Counted from the stretch's first letter, positions 1 through 6,496 are shown. The stretch is DNA of 12,840 nucleotides from Verrucomicrobia bacterium UBA6775 (GCA_002453165.1 DKGH01000183.1:1-12840); one strand, 5' to 3'. Notes: generated by a model not told the origin, from the sequence alone. Numbers and translations: made by a program.

Positions 1-227
1 ATGGCAAATGGAAATTCCTCTGCGAATACGACGGCTCCGAGCCTGAGCTATTCGACATGGCAAGTGATGTTGGTGAAAAGAACAATGTTGCAGCGAACCA
101 CCCCAAGCTCGTGGTTCGGTTGACCAAGGCCTGCATCGCCTGGCACAAGTCCATGCCACCGGACAACGGGCCACAACTCGTTGGAAACGCCCGGCGAAAT
201 GCACCAAAAAAACCGAAGAAAAATTGA
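1..227 (+). CDS. Sulfatase (arylsulfatase A family), C-terminal fragment
   Basis: The window opens inside a gene read in frame 3 (first full codon at base 3), giving about 74 residues to the TGA at 225-227. The fragment starts GKWKFLCEYDG and continues ELFDMASDVGEKNNVA, then HPKLVVRLTKACIAWH. The 'ELYDLxxDPxExxNLA' signature followed by a helix ending in W is the typical C-terminal end of formylglycine-dependent sulfatases. The basic tail (NARRNAPKKPKKN) is poorly conserved in the family. The catalytic Cys/Ser motif and metal site lie outside the window, so substrate and signal peptide cannot be judged. Sulfatases are abundant in marine Verrucomicrobiota and Planctomycetota, where they desulfate polysaccharides. 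The stop overlaps the TTG start of the next gene by 4 nt. Confidence 0.85.
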   Translation, partial: GKWKFLCEYDGSEPELFDMASDVGEKNNVAANHPKLVVRLTKACIAWHKSMPPDNGPQLVGNARRNAPKKPKKN

Positions 228-1300
228 GCGATCGCAACTTTAGTATCGCGGTGATCCGCGGGGACGGGATCGGAGTCGAGGTCGTGGAGGAGGGGCTGAA
301 GTTGTTGCGTGCGGTGGACGACCGAGCCGCGCTTGGCCTTGAGTTCACCGAGTTTCCCTGGGGATCGGATTACTATCTTGAGCACGGCGCAATGATGCCG
401 GCCGATGCGCTCGAGACGTTGGCCGGGTTTGATGCGATTTTTCTTGGCGCAGTGGGGCATCCGGAGATTCACGACCACGTCACGCTTAACGAGTTGCTGC
501 TGCCGATTCGGCGGCGGTTTGACCAGTACGTCTGCCTGCGGCCCAACACGCTTTTTTCAGGGATGGATTCCCCGCTCAAAAAGGCAAAGCCGGGAGAGAT
601 CGACATCACGCTTGTCCGCGAAAACACCGAGGGTGAGTACGCCAACGTAGGCGGCATTCAGTTCGAAAATCAGTCGAGCGAAATGGGAGTGCAGGCCGGT
701 GTGTTCACCCGACACGGCTGTGAACGGGTGATCCGCTACGCCTTCGAGTTGGCACACAGTCGCGGCAGTAAAAAGCCGGTGACCTCCATCACGAAGTCCA
801 ACGCACAGGGTTACGGGATGGTGGTATGGGATCGGGCATTTGAACGGGTGTCGGCGGAGTACCCTGAACTTTCGACCCAATCGCTGCTCGTCGATGCCGC
901 TGCGATGGAGTTTGTGCGCCGGCCGGAATCGTTCGATGTGGTAGTGGCCAGCAATTTGTTCGGCGACATCCTCTCCGATCTGGCGGCCATCATCACGGGG
1001 AGCATCGGCTTGGCGGCCAGCGGCAACATCAATCCCGAGGGCGACCATCCGTCGATGTTTGAGCCGGTGCACGGTAGTGCGCCGGACATCGTGGGCAAAG
1101 GCTTGGCCAATCCGCTGGCGGCAATCCTTTCAGCGGCGATGATGCTGGAGCACCTTGGCCAAGCGGCAGCGGCGGCGGCGATTCGAAAGGCCGTGCTGTC
1201 GGTAGTTGAGCGAGGCACGGCACTGACCCCCGACATGGGCGGCACCGCCAACACAACCCAAGTCGGCGACGCCGTGGTAAACGCACTGGAACTAGCGTAA
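224..1300 (+). CDS. D-malate / tartrate dehydrogenase-type (isopropylmalate dehydrogenase family)
   Basis: The 358-residue protein is an NAD(P)-dependent beta-decarboxylating dehydrogenase. The N-terminus FSIAVIRGDGIGVEV is the family opening. The substrate arginines are visible as R96 and R106 (in RRRFDQYVCLRP) and R132 (VRENTEGEY, with Y139). The catalytic Lys is K191 (TSITKSNA), and the metal aspartates are D224, D248 and D252 (SNLFGDILSD). GSAPDIVGKGLANP (285-297) is the NAD-binding loop. RRFDQYV, the YY.EHG.MMP segment and GDIDITLVRENTEGEY resemble D-malate/tartrate dehydrogenases (DmlA/TtuC type) more than LeuB. Malate, tartrate or a related 2-hydroxyacid is therefore the favoured substrate, by inference. 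The TTG start at 224 is chosen because the conserved core begins only a few residues later and no ATG is available. It overlaps the sulfatase stop (TTGA), suggesting translational coupling. LeuB or homoisocitrate dehydrogenase activity cannot be excluded. Confidence 0.85.
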   Translation: MSDRNFSIAVIRGDGIGVEVVEEGLKLLRAVDDRAALGLEFTEFPWGSDYYLEHGAMMPADALETLAGFDAIFLGAVGHPEIHDHVTLNELLLPIRRRFDQYVCLRPNTLFSGMDSPLKKAKPGEIDITLVRENTEGEYANVGGIQFENQSSEMGVQAGVFTRHGCERVIRYAFELAHSRGSKKPVTSITKSNAQGYGMVVWDRAFERVSAEYPELSTQSLLVDAAAMEFVRRPESFDVVVASNLFGDILSDLAAIITGSIGLAASGNINPEGDHPSMFEPVHGSAPDIVGKGLANPLAAILSAAMMLEHLGQAAAAAAIRKAVLSVVERGTALTPDMGGTANTTQVGDAVVNALELA

Positions 1301-1308
1301 CAACCGCC

Positions 1309-1320
1309 CTTGGCCAAGCG
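1309..1320. repeat. TTGGCCAA palindrome, intergenic copy 1
   Basis: The sequence CTTGGCCAAGCG begins 8 nt after the dehydrogenase TAA at 1298-1300, with the 8-bp palindromic core at 1310-1317. The right flank GCG matches the other intergenic copies, whereas the left flank is degenerate (CCC rather than CGC). Confidence 0.8.
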
Positions 1321-1328
1321 CAGGGTAG

Positions 1329-1349
1329 GGATGGCTGTCCCAGACGTCC
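1329..1349. repeat. Imperfect inverted repeat (hairpin)
   Basis: GGATGGCTG pairs with CAGACGTCC across a 3-nt loop (TCC), with one G-A mismatch and one G-T wobble in the stem. There is no T-tract on the plus strand after it (TAAAGCC follows), so it does not look like a complete intrinsic terminator. It lies between the first palindrome copy and the CAC(A/G)GAT repeats. Confidence 0.45.
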
Positions 1350-1360
1350 TAAAGCCGAGA

Positions 1361-1386
1361 CACAGATGCCACGGATTTTCACGGAT
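1361..1386. repeat. Three short direct repeats CAC(A/G)GAT
   Basis: CACAGAT (1361-1367), CACGGAT (1370-1376) and CACGGAT (1380-1386) are spaced 9 and 10 nt start to start. This resembles the ACACAGATT/CACGGAT-type dispersed intergenic repeats that I recall from several bacterial genomes. No function is known to me. Confidence 0.5.
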
Positions 1387-1426
1387 CGTCTTCGTGCAGT
1401 TCGCGGTCAGTAAAATGATTGCTCAC

Positions 1427-1434
1427 TTGGCCAA
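1427..1434. repeat. TTGGCCAA palindrome, intergenic copy 2
   Basis: The palindromic core is flanked CAC on the left and GCGAGG on the right, 46 nt before the ThuA ATG. It is the second copy in the same gap. This copy is closer to a start than to a stop codon. Confidence 0.8.
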
Positions 1435-1480
1435 GCGAGGGGGCGTTGACGGCGGGGAGGGGTGGCTCTAGGCTGGGCTC

Positions 1481-2242
1481 ATGACCATGCGTATTTCGCT
1501 TCGTTTTCTTTTTGTCGCGGCACTTGGTTTTTTTGTCTCGTCTGCACAGGCGGAGGAAAAATCGAAATCGATCCGGGCGCTGCTCGTGACCGGCGGTTGT
1601 TGCCATAACTACAAGTACCAATCCAAGGCGCTTATCGCCGGTGTGGCGAAGGAGGCCAAGGTGGATTGGAAGGTGGTCAACGAGGGTGGCACCGGCACAC
1701 GGGCGCAGATCGCGCTTTACGATAATCCAAACTGGGCCAAGGACTTCGATGTCGTTGTGCATAACGAATGCTTCGCGAGCACGGCCGACGAGGCGTACAT
1801 CCGCAAGATCACCAAGGTTCATAAGGCCGGTATGCCGTCGGTGGTGATCCATTGCGCGATGCACACTTATCGCGCGGCGAAGATTGATGAGTGGCGAAAG
1901 TTCCTCGGAGTGACGAGTCGCCGGCACGATCACCAGAGTCGGTACCCGGTGAAGAAGGTCGCCCCGAAGCACCCGATCCTGAAGGGCATGCCGGACAACT
2001 GGGTGACACCGAAGGATGAGTTGTACATTGTTGACAAGGTCTGGCCGACGGCCAAGCCGCTGGCGACCTCAAAAAGTGAGCGCGATGGCAAGGATCACGC
2101 CGTGGCTTGGACGAACCAGTACGGCAAGGCAAAGGTGTTTGGTACAACTTACGGGCACTCGGACGCCACATTCGGCGATCCGGTTTTCCAAAAGATGGTC
2201 GCCCGTGGCCTGCTCTGGGTCACCGGCCGGCTGAAGGATTGA
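1481..2242 (+). CDS. Secreted ThuA-like domain protein
   Basis: The protein has 253 residues. The N-terminus is a clear signal peptide: basic MTMRISLR, a hydrophobic core FLFVAALGFFVS, then SAQA with probable cleavage after A24. The mature part is one ThuA-like, glutamine-amidotransferase-fold domain: LLVTGGCCHNY (35-44), a DFDVVVHNECF strand-turn (88-98), VVIHCAMHTYR (121-131), KDELY (178-182) and FGTTYGHSDATFGDP near the end. Such proteins are very common in Verrucomicrobiota and Planctomycetota, often near sugar and sulfatase genes. Their reaction is not established; ThuA itself belongs to rhizobial trehalose utilisation and has been linked to keto-sugar chemistry. The start may be ATG 1481 or the in-frame ATG 1487; both keep the signal peptide. 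The stop is 6 nt from that of the convergent minus-strand gene. A periplasmic or secreted carbohydrate-related role is inferred. Confidence 0.85.
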   Translation: MTMRISLRFLFVAALGFFVSSAQAEEKSKSIRALLVTGGCCHNYKYQSKALIAGVAKEAKVDWKVVNEGGTGTRAQIALYDNPNWAKDFDVVVHNECFASTADEAYIRKITKVHKAGMPSVVIHCAMHTYRAAKIDEWRKFLGVTSRRHDHQSRYPVKKVAPKHPILKGMPDNWVTPKDELYIVDKVWPTAKPLATSKSERDGKDHAVAWTNQYGKAKVFGTTYGHSDATFGDPVFQKMVARGLLWVTGRLKD

Positions 2243-2248
2243 TTTCCG

Positions 2249-3352
2249 TTATTCTGTCACGAACACCGCGTCGCCGAGCGCGTCCATTTTTGGCTTGATG
2301 CCGAGGCCGGGGGCGGTGGACGCGGTCAGTTTTCCGTTCTGACGTTGCGGCGCTCCGTCTGCGATGGAGACGGTGACGTAGCTGTTGAAGTCGGTCGACG
2401 AAAACAGCAATTCGGACGGCGTGCTGTGGGCGAGGTGGGAAATGGCCGCAGTAATGATGTCGCCGCCCCAGCTATCCTCGATGGTCATCGCGATGCCGAG
2501 TGACACGCAGAGGTCACGCGCCTGCCGTGCCTTGGTCAGTCCGCCAAACTTGCTGATCTTGATGTTTACGACGTCCATTGCCTGCTTGCTGTTTGCTCGG
2601 AGCAGGATCGGCAGGCCGTCGATGTTTTCGTCGAGCACTAACGGATGATCGGTCAGCTTGCGGATGGAGTAACACTCCTCGAACGTCTCGCACGGTTGCT
2701 CAATGTAGACGTCGACGTCCCTGACTGCACGGACGACGCGAGCGGCCTGATGCATGAGCCAGCCGGTGTTGGCGTCGGCTACGAGGACGTCGCCGCGCTG
2801 CAACTCGGCGGAGACGGCGCGAATGCGCTCGATGTCCGTCTCCGGATCGCCACCGACTTTGAGCTGAAATTTTCGGTATCCCTCCGCCCGGTAACCGGCG
2901 ACTTTGCCGGCCATGGCCTCGGGGGCTTCCTGCGAGATGGCGCGGTAGAGCAGGAACTCTTCGCCGTAGCGGCCGCCGAGCAGGTTGCAAACTGGCTGGC
3001 CGGTCGCTTGGCCAAGGATGTCCCAGCAGGCCATGTCGAGGGCGGATTTCACATACGGATGCCCCTTGAGCGTGGCGTCCATGTAGCGGTTGAGCTTGGC
3101 CAACTGCGTGGGGTCCTCGCCGATCAGCGCCGGGGCGAGCACTTCGATGCCGGCGCGGGCGCCCTCGGCGTAGGCCGGCAGATAGACCGGGCCAAGCGGG
3201 CAGACCTCGCCGTGGCCGGTGATGCCCTCGTCGGTCTCGATCCGCACGACGGTGCTGTCGAACACCTGCACGGATTTGCCGCCGGACCAGTTGTAGCTGC
3301 CTTCGTGGAGTGGAAGGCCAACCTGATAAACGCTGATTTTGCTGATCTTCAT
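2249..3352 (-). CDS. Enolase-superfamily enzyme, hydroxyproline (betaine) epimerase / cis-3-hydroxyproline dehydratase type
   Basis: The protein has 367 residues and the mandelate racemase / muconate lactonizing enzyme fold. The N-terminal capping domain (1-120) begins MKISKISVYQVGLPLHEG and carries SGGKSV and GEVCPLGPVYLPAYAEG, which I associate with the 4R-hydroxyproline betaine 2-epimerase / cis-3-hydroxy-L-proline dehydratase group. The barrel shows K165 (KFQLKVGGD), metal ligands D193 (VADANTGW), E219 (YIEQP) and D241/E242 (VLDENIDG), then the opposing base K265 (VVNIKISKFGGLTKARQARD). SWGGDI at 294-299 is also typical. Both lysines are present, so racemisation/epimerisation or dehydration is chemically possible; the substrate is inferred only. 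The open frame continues upstream to 4210, but homology starts at the ATG with its first base at 3352, and the rest is antisense to the next gene. No strong ribosome binding site is seen. Known hydroxyproline-catabolic partners are absent from the window. Confidence 0.8.
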   Translation of the reverse strand: MKISKISVYQVGLPLHEGSYNWSGGKSVQVFDSTVVRIETDEGITGHGEVCPLGPVYLPAYAEGARAGIEVLAPALIGEDPTQLAKLNRYMDATLKGHPYVKSALDMACWDILGQATGQPVCNLLGGRYGEEFLLYRAISQEAPEAMAGKVAGYRAEGYRKFQLKVGGDPETDIERIRAVSAELQRGDVLVADANTGWLMHQAARVVRAVRDVDVYIEQPCETFEECYSIRKLTDHPLVLDENIDGLPILLRANSKQAMDVVNIKISKFGGLTKARQARDLCVSLGIAMTIEDSWGGDIITAAISHLAHSTPSELLFSSTDFNSYVTVSIADGAPQRQNGKLTASTAPGLGIKPKMDALGDAVFVTE

Positions 3353-3445
3353 GAACGCGCTGCGGATGGTTGGGGTTCGCGCAATATAAATCAATCCGGA
3401 ATGCGCTTGGCCAAGTGGAGTCGTTGCCGGATACTTCGCCGCCGA
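3353..3445. promoter_or_regulatory. Divergent intergenic region (probable promoters for both flanking genes)
   Basis: Both genes start away from this 93-bp gap, so each should have a promoter here or just inside it. The only AT-rich stretch is CAATATAAATC at about 3382-3392, a plausible -10 region in either direction. On the minus strand the palindrome half TTGGCC (3414-3409) lies 18-20 nt upstream of TTTATATT and could act as a poor -35, but the match is weak. No operator was recognised. Confidence 0.35.
3407..3414. repeat. TTGGCCAA palindrome, intergenic copy 3
   Basis: The core sits in CGCTTGGCCAAGTGG, between two divergent genes, 31 nt before the start at 3446 and 54 nt before the minus-strand start at 3352. 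Its TTG is in frame with the downstream gene and could mislead start calling. The right flank is GTG, not the usual GCG. Confidence 0.8.
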
Positions 3446-4579
3446 ATGAATGAGGGGCAAATACCTATCGATTTCAATGATCCGATCAATGCCAGGATTC
3501 TGGCGGTGTCGGAGGATCAGCTTCAGGGATTTCAGGAGGACCCGATTGGCGAGATCGTGCGGCAGTCGGGTGTCGAGGCGCCGGTGGTGATCGAGCGCAT
3601 CCGCGCGATGCTCCGGGCCGGTGCGATCCGGCGCGTGCGCCAGACCCTGCTGGCCACCAATCTGGCCAAGGGCGCGCTGGTCGCGTGGAAGGTGCCGACG
3701 AAGCGGATGGATGCGGCGTTCAACTACCTGTTCGAGGAGGATCCCTTTTCCGGGCACGTCGTGACGCGGACAACGGATACGGTCTCGGCGGGATCGAACT
3801 ACAAACTTTGGACAACGCTCAAAGTGCCGCAGGGTTACTCGATGAAAAAACATGGCGAGTGGCTGTTGAACAAAATTGGGGGCGATCATTTTCGCCTGAT
3901 GCCGGCCAAACGCTTGTTTGCGCTGGGCGTGGGGCATGTGCGCCGTCGCGGGATGCCGCCGGGCAGCCGGGCGGATCAACCGGCGGAGGCGATGGAGGTG
4001 GCGATCGCGGATCTCAACGAACTCGAGTGGCGGGTGATGACCGCCGTGAAGCGGGAGTTCGAGCCGGAGGAAATCATCGAGGACATCTGGACCGCGAGAG
4101 CGGCCGAGGCCGGAGTGTCGCTGGAGGAGTTTTTCCGCATCGCCAAGGTTCTCGACAAGCGCCGGGTGGTCGGTCGTTTTTCCACGTTTTTGGAGCATGT
4201 CAAACGGCACTCGTCAGGCAAGCGCGTGACCAAGTTCAATGCACTGTTCCACTGGGCGGTGCCGGCGGGGCGCGAGATAGAGGCTGGCGGCGAGGTGGGG
4301 CGTCACGATATCATGACACACGCCTACTGGCGTGAGGGCGGCCCGGACTTTCACAACGTGAACGTCATGGGCGTTGCCCACGGCACCGACAAGGAGTTGG
4401 TGCTGGAGCACAAGGCCGCAATCGACCAACACCTCGAGAGTATGGGTATCCCGGTCAGTTACACGAACGTGTTCTGGGGTGGGCGCAGTGAGATCAAGCC
4501 GTCGGAGATATCTCCGATAGCCTATCGGGACTGGTGCCAAAAAGTGGGCATCGATCCCGATACCATGCGGGAGGACTGA
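3446..4579 (+). CDS. AhbA-AhbB-like fused Lrp/AsnC-fold protein (siroheme decarboxylase-like)
   Basis: The 377-residue protein looks like two tandem Ahb/NirDL-type units. The first has a winged helix (about 12-66, ending RAGAIRRVRQTL) and an AsnC-like ligand domain (GALVAWKVP at 76-84, SGHVVTR at 102-108, then NYKLWTTLKVP). The second has a winged helix (LNELEWRVMTAV to DKRRVVGRF) and a ligand domain with NALFHWAVP, MTHAYWREGG (H292) and NVNVMGVAHG (H312). The xxHxYxR...NxxxMxHG pattern matches AhbB, and VTR...NYxLW matches AhbA. AhbAB convert siroheme to didecarboxysiroheme in the alternative heme pathway, and relatives act in heme d1 synthesis. Many such fusions are simply labelled Lrp/AsnC regulators. 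ATG 3446 is chosen because homology begins right after it and the upstream frame runs antisense to the neighbour. Enzyme versus regulator is unresolved; no other heme gene is present. Confidence 0.7.
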   Translation: MNEGQIPIDFNDPINARILAVSEDQLQGFQEDPIGEIVRQSGVEAPVVIERIRAMLRAGAIRRVRQTLLATNLAKGALVAWKVPTKRMDAAFNYLFEEDPFSGHVVTRTTDTVSAGSNYKLWTTLKVPQGYSMKKHGEWLLNKIGGDHFRLMPAKRLFALGVGHVRRRGMPPGSRADQPAEAMEVAIADLNELEWRVMTAVKREFEPEEIIEDIWTARAAEAGVSLEEFFRIAKVLDKRRVVGRFSTFLEHVKRHSSGKRVTKFNALFHWAVPAGREIEAGGEVGRHDIMTHAYWREGGPDFHNVNVMGVAHGTDKELVLEHKAAIDQHLESMGIPVSYTNVFWGGRSEIKPSEISPIAYRDWCQKVGIDPDTMRED

Positions 4580-4587
4580 CCCGCGTT

Positions 4588-4603
4588 CCGCTTGGCCAAG
4601 CGG
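4588..4603. repeat. TTGGCCAA palindrome, intergenic copy 4 (longest: 16-bp perfect palindrome)
   Basis: CCGCTTGGCCAAGCGG is fully self-complementary. The core at 4592-4599 starts 13 nt after the last base of the preceding stop (4579). As RNA it could fold to a 6-bp stem with a GGCC tetraloop, but no U-tract follows, so it is not a standard terminator. It directly abuts the ribosome binding site of the transporter gene. Confidence 0.85.
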
Positions 4604-4608
4604 AGGAA

Positions 4609-4613
4609 AAGGA
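4609..4613 (+). promoter_or_regulatory. Ribosome binding site that fixes the transporter start
   Basis: AAGGA at 4609-4613 lies 8 nt before ATG 4622, with a second purine block, GGAGG, at 4602-4606. This is the clearest Shine-Dalgarno-like element in the window. It favours ATG 4622 over the in-frame TTG at 4592, which belongs to the palindrome. Confidence 0.65.
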
Positions 4614-4621
4614 ACCGAGCG

Positions 4622-6493
4622 ATGGATCCAATTGTCATTGTACTGGGATTGCTGGTGGTGGCCGTGGCGCTTTTTGCCACGCGGGCGCTGCCGGTTGATT
4701 TGGTCACCATTTTCCTTCTGTTGGCGCTGGTGCTCACAGGGATTCTTGACACCGCGCAGGCGTTTGCCGGGTTCAGTTCGCAGATCATCATCATCCTCGG
4801 CTCGATTTTCATCATCAACGGCGCACTGCTTGAGGGGCGAGTGCTGGATGTGGTTTCCGCCTGGCTGTTGCGTGTGGCGGCGGGGAGTACAAACAAGCTG
4901 CTCCTGACCACCATGTCCGTGGTGGGAGGACTCTCCGGGTTCATGAACAACACCGCGGTGACGTCGCTCTTCATCGGGCCGACGATGTCCGTGGCGCGCA
5001 AGCTCAAGACCAGCCCGTCCAAGCTGCTGATGCCGGTCTGTTTCGCATCGATTCTCGGCGGCACCTGCACGTTGATCGGCACTTCGACCAACGTCGCCGT
5101 CAGCGGCGAGATCGCCAAACGGCATGAGGCAGACGTAGCCAAGTGGGTTGAGGCCAGTGGCACGGATCTAAACGTCGATGGTGCAGTTGATGCCGGCGAC
5201 TATCTTATTCATGCGGAGAAAAACGAGCTCAACGTCTACCAGCCGCTTGGCCTGTTTGAGATCACGCCGCTTGGCCTGTTGATCATGGGCGTGGGCATTG
5301 CGTACCTCATGTTGGTTGGTCGGAGGCTGCTACCCGATTACCCCGACGAGAGCTTGACCGAGGATTTTAACATCCGCGAATACGTTTCTGAGATCGTCGT
5401 GATGCCCGGCTCAAAACTCATCGGGCAGTTGGTGTTTGAGTCCTCGCTGGCTGAGATGGAGTTTCGCATCATCAAGATTCTCCGAAAAAAACGCAATTTC
5501 GTGCCGAACTCACGCTCGAAGATTGAGGAGGCCGACGTGCTGCTCGTCTCCGGCCGTGTGGACGATTTGATGGCAGTGAAAGATGCCAGCGGCATCGAGA
5601 TCAAGGCCGAAACCAAGCTGGAAGATGACTCGCTGCAAACGGAGGAAACCAAGATCGCCGAATTGCTGATTACGCCCAAGTCCACATTGATCCGTCACTC
5701 GCTCAAGGAGGCGCTCTTTCGCCAGCGCTTTGGCCTCGCGGTGCTGGCGATCTATCGGCACGGCCAATCGCTTGGCCGCAAACTGGGAATGATCAAGCTC
5801 CGTGCCGGCGATCTGCTGCTCGTGCAAGGCGCGGAGGAACGCCTTCAATCGCTTGAGCACGATACGAACCTCGTCCGGCTCGAGGCCAGCGAGGCGCCAA
5901 GTGCGGATCGGCGAAAAAAGGGCTTCATGGCGCTGGGTTTTTTTGGAGTGGCCGTGTTGGCCGGCGGCTTTGGGTTGGCACCGTTACCAATCTGTTTTTT
6001 AACAGCGGCGGCAGTAACGGTGGCGACAGGGTGTATCACCATGCAAAAAGCCTACGAGGTAATCGACTGGCGCGTGTTGATCGTGATCGGCGGCATGACG
6101 GCGTTCGGTGTGGCCATGCGTGAATCCGGCACGGCAGACTGGCTGGCGGCCGGAATCCAGAGCGCGTTCGAAAGCCCGAGTACAGTGCTGGCCGGGTTTA
6201 TTTTGCTGACCATGTTCCTGACTCAGACGATGTCCAACGCCGCCGCTGCATTGGTGGTTTTGCCGGTGGCGATGCAAACCGCAGAGACGCTCGGTGTCAG
6301 CGGGCAGACGTTTGCGATCGCCGTGATGCTGGGGGCATCCTCGTCATTTGTCGCGCCGTTCGAGCCGGCCTGCATCCTTGTTTCTGGGCCGGGCAAATAC
6401 CGGTTTACTGATTACGTGAAGGCCGGGCTGGGTCTGACGCTGTTAATGGCGTTCCTCGTCTGGTTCTTCGTCCCGATCATTTGGGGTCTCTGA
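4622..6493 (+). CDS. SLC13/DASS-like anion transporter with two RCK-C (TrkA-C) domains
   Basis: The inner-membrane carrier has 623 residues and a permease split in two. The N-terminal half (1-240) has several hydrophobic helices, the FMNNTAVTS motif (107-115) and GGTCTLIGTSTN (146-157), matching the SNT-type anion/sodium site of the DASS family. The C-terminal half (435-623) has the counterpart TQTMSNAAAALVVLPVA (534-550) and VAPFEPACIL. Between them are two soluble RCK-C modules: about 252-325 (MPGSKLIGQLVFESSLAE) and 344-420 (ITPKSTLIRHSLKEA, RAGDLLLVQG). This permease-RCK-RCK-permease order is typical of DASS/CitMHS-like proteins annotated as SLC13 or sulfate/di- or tricarboxylate carriers; the true substrate (sulfate, dicarboxylate or other) is not readable. 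Residues 162-209 form an extra linker containing D182-D193, a loop matching the EF-hand/dockerin pattern DxNxDGxxxxxD. The start is ATG 4622, supported by AAGGA. Confidence 0.85.
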   Translation: MDPIVIVLGLLVVAVALFATRALPVDLVTIFLLLALVLTGILDTAQAFAGFSSQIIIILGSIFIINGALLEGRVLDVVSAWLLRVAAGSTNKLLLTTMSVVGGLSGFMNNTAVTSLFIGPTMSVARKLKTSPSKLLMPVCFASILGGTCTLIGTSTNVAVSGEIAKRHEADVAKWVEASGTDLNVDGAVDAGDYLIHAEKNELNVYQPLGLFEITPLGLLIMGVGIAYLMLVGRRLLPDYPDESLTEDFNIREYVSEIVVMPGSKLIGQLVFESSLAEMEFRIIKILRKKRNFVPNSRSKIEEADVLLVSGRVDDLMAVKDASGIEIKAETKLEDDSLQTEETKIAELLITPKSTLIRHSLKEALFRQRFGLAVLAIYRHGQSLGRKLGMIKLRAGDLLLVQGAEERLQSLEHDTNLVRLEASEAPSADRRKKGFMALGFFGVAVLAGGFGLAPLPICFLTAAAVTVATGCITMQKAYEVIDWRVLIVIGGMTAFGVAMRESGTADWLAAGIQSAFESPSTVLAGFILLTMFLTQTMSNAAAALVVLPVAMQTAETLGVSGQTFAIAVMLGASSSFVAPFEPACILVSGPGKYRFTDYVKAGLGLTLLMAFLVWFFVPIIWGL

Positions 6494-6496
6494 TCC

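Larger units (their letters stand above)
1301..1480. other. Repeat-rich intergenic region
   Basis: No ORF of interest lies in these 180 bp, but they hold several repeat-like elements: two copies of the TTGGCCAA palindrome (1310-1317 and 1427-1434), an imperfect hairpin (1329-1349) and three short direct repeats of CAC(A/G)GAT (1361-1386). A purine-rich run (about 1451-1462) precedes the ThuA start but is too distant to be an obvious ribosome binding site. The density of repeats suggests decayed or accumulated small mobile repeats, or a composite transcription boundary. Confidence 0.6.

Noticed and set aside
3385..3414. Palindrome half TTGGCC as a -35 with TTTATATT as -10 for the minus-strand gene
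   Set aside because: TTGGCC matches TTGACA at only 4 of 6 positions, and other intergenic copies have no -10-like sequence at the right distance, so a general promoter role is not supported.
2645..3445. Long plus-strand open frame before the AhbA-AhbB-like gene
   Set aside because: It is antisense to the enolase-superfamily gene, whose catalytic motifs are intact. The extension has no recognisable domain, and homology starts at ATG 3446.
3353..4210. Minus-strand extension upstream of the enolase-superfamily gene
   Set aside because: It lies opposite the AhbA-AhbB-like gene, has low-complexity His/Arg/Pro-rich composition, and the family's normal N-terminus begins at the Met at 3352.
4588..4603. 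16-bp palindrome as an intrinsic terminator
   Set aside because: No T-tract follows, the loop would be only GGCC, and it is immediately followed by a ribosome binding site.
5242..5280. 15-nt exact direct repeat (GCCGCTTGGCCTGTT) twice, 24 nt apart, in the transporter
   Set aside because: It is in phase with the codons and encodes the repeated peptide PLGL; likely chance or a small internal duplication. The GCTTGGCC it shares with the palindrome is noted but the symmetric core is incomplete.
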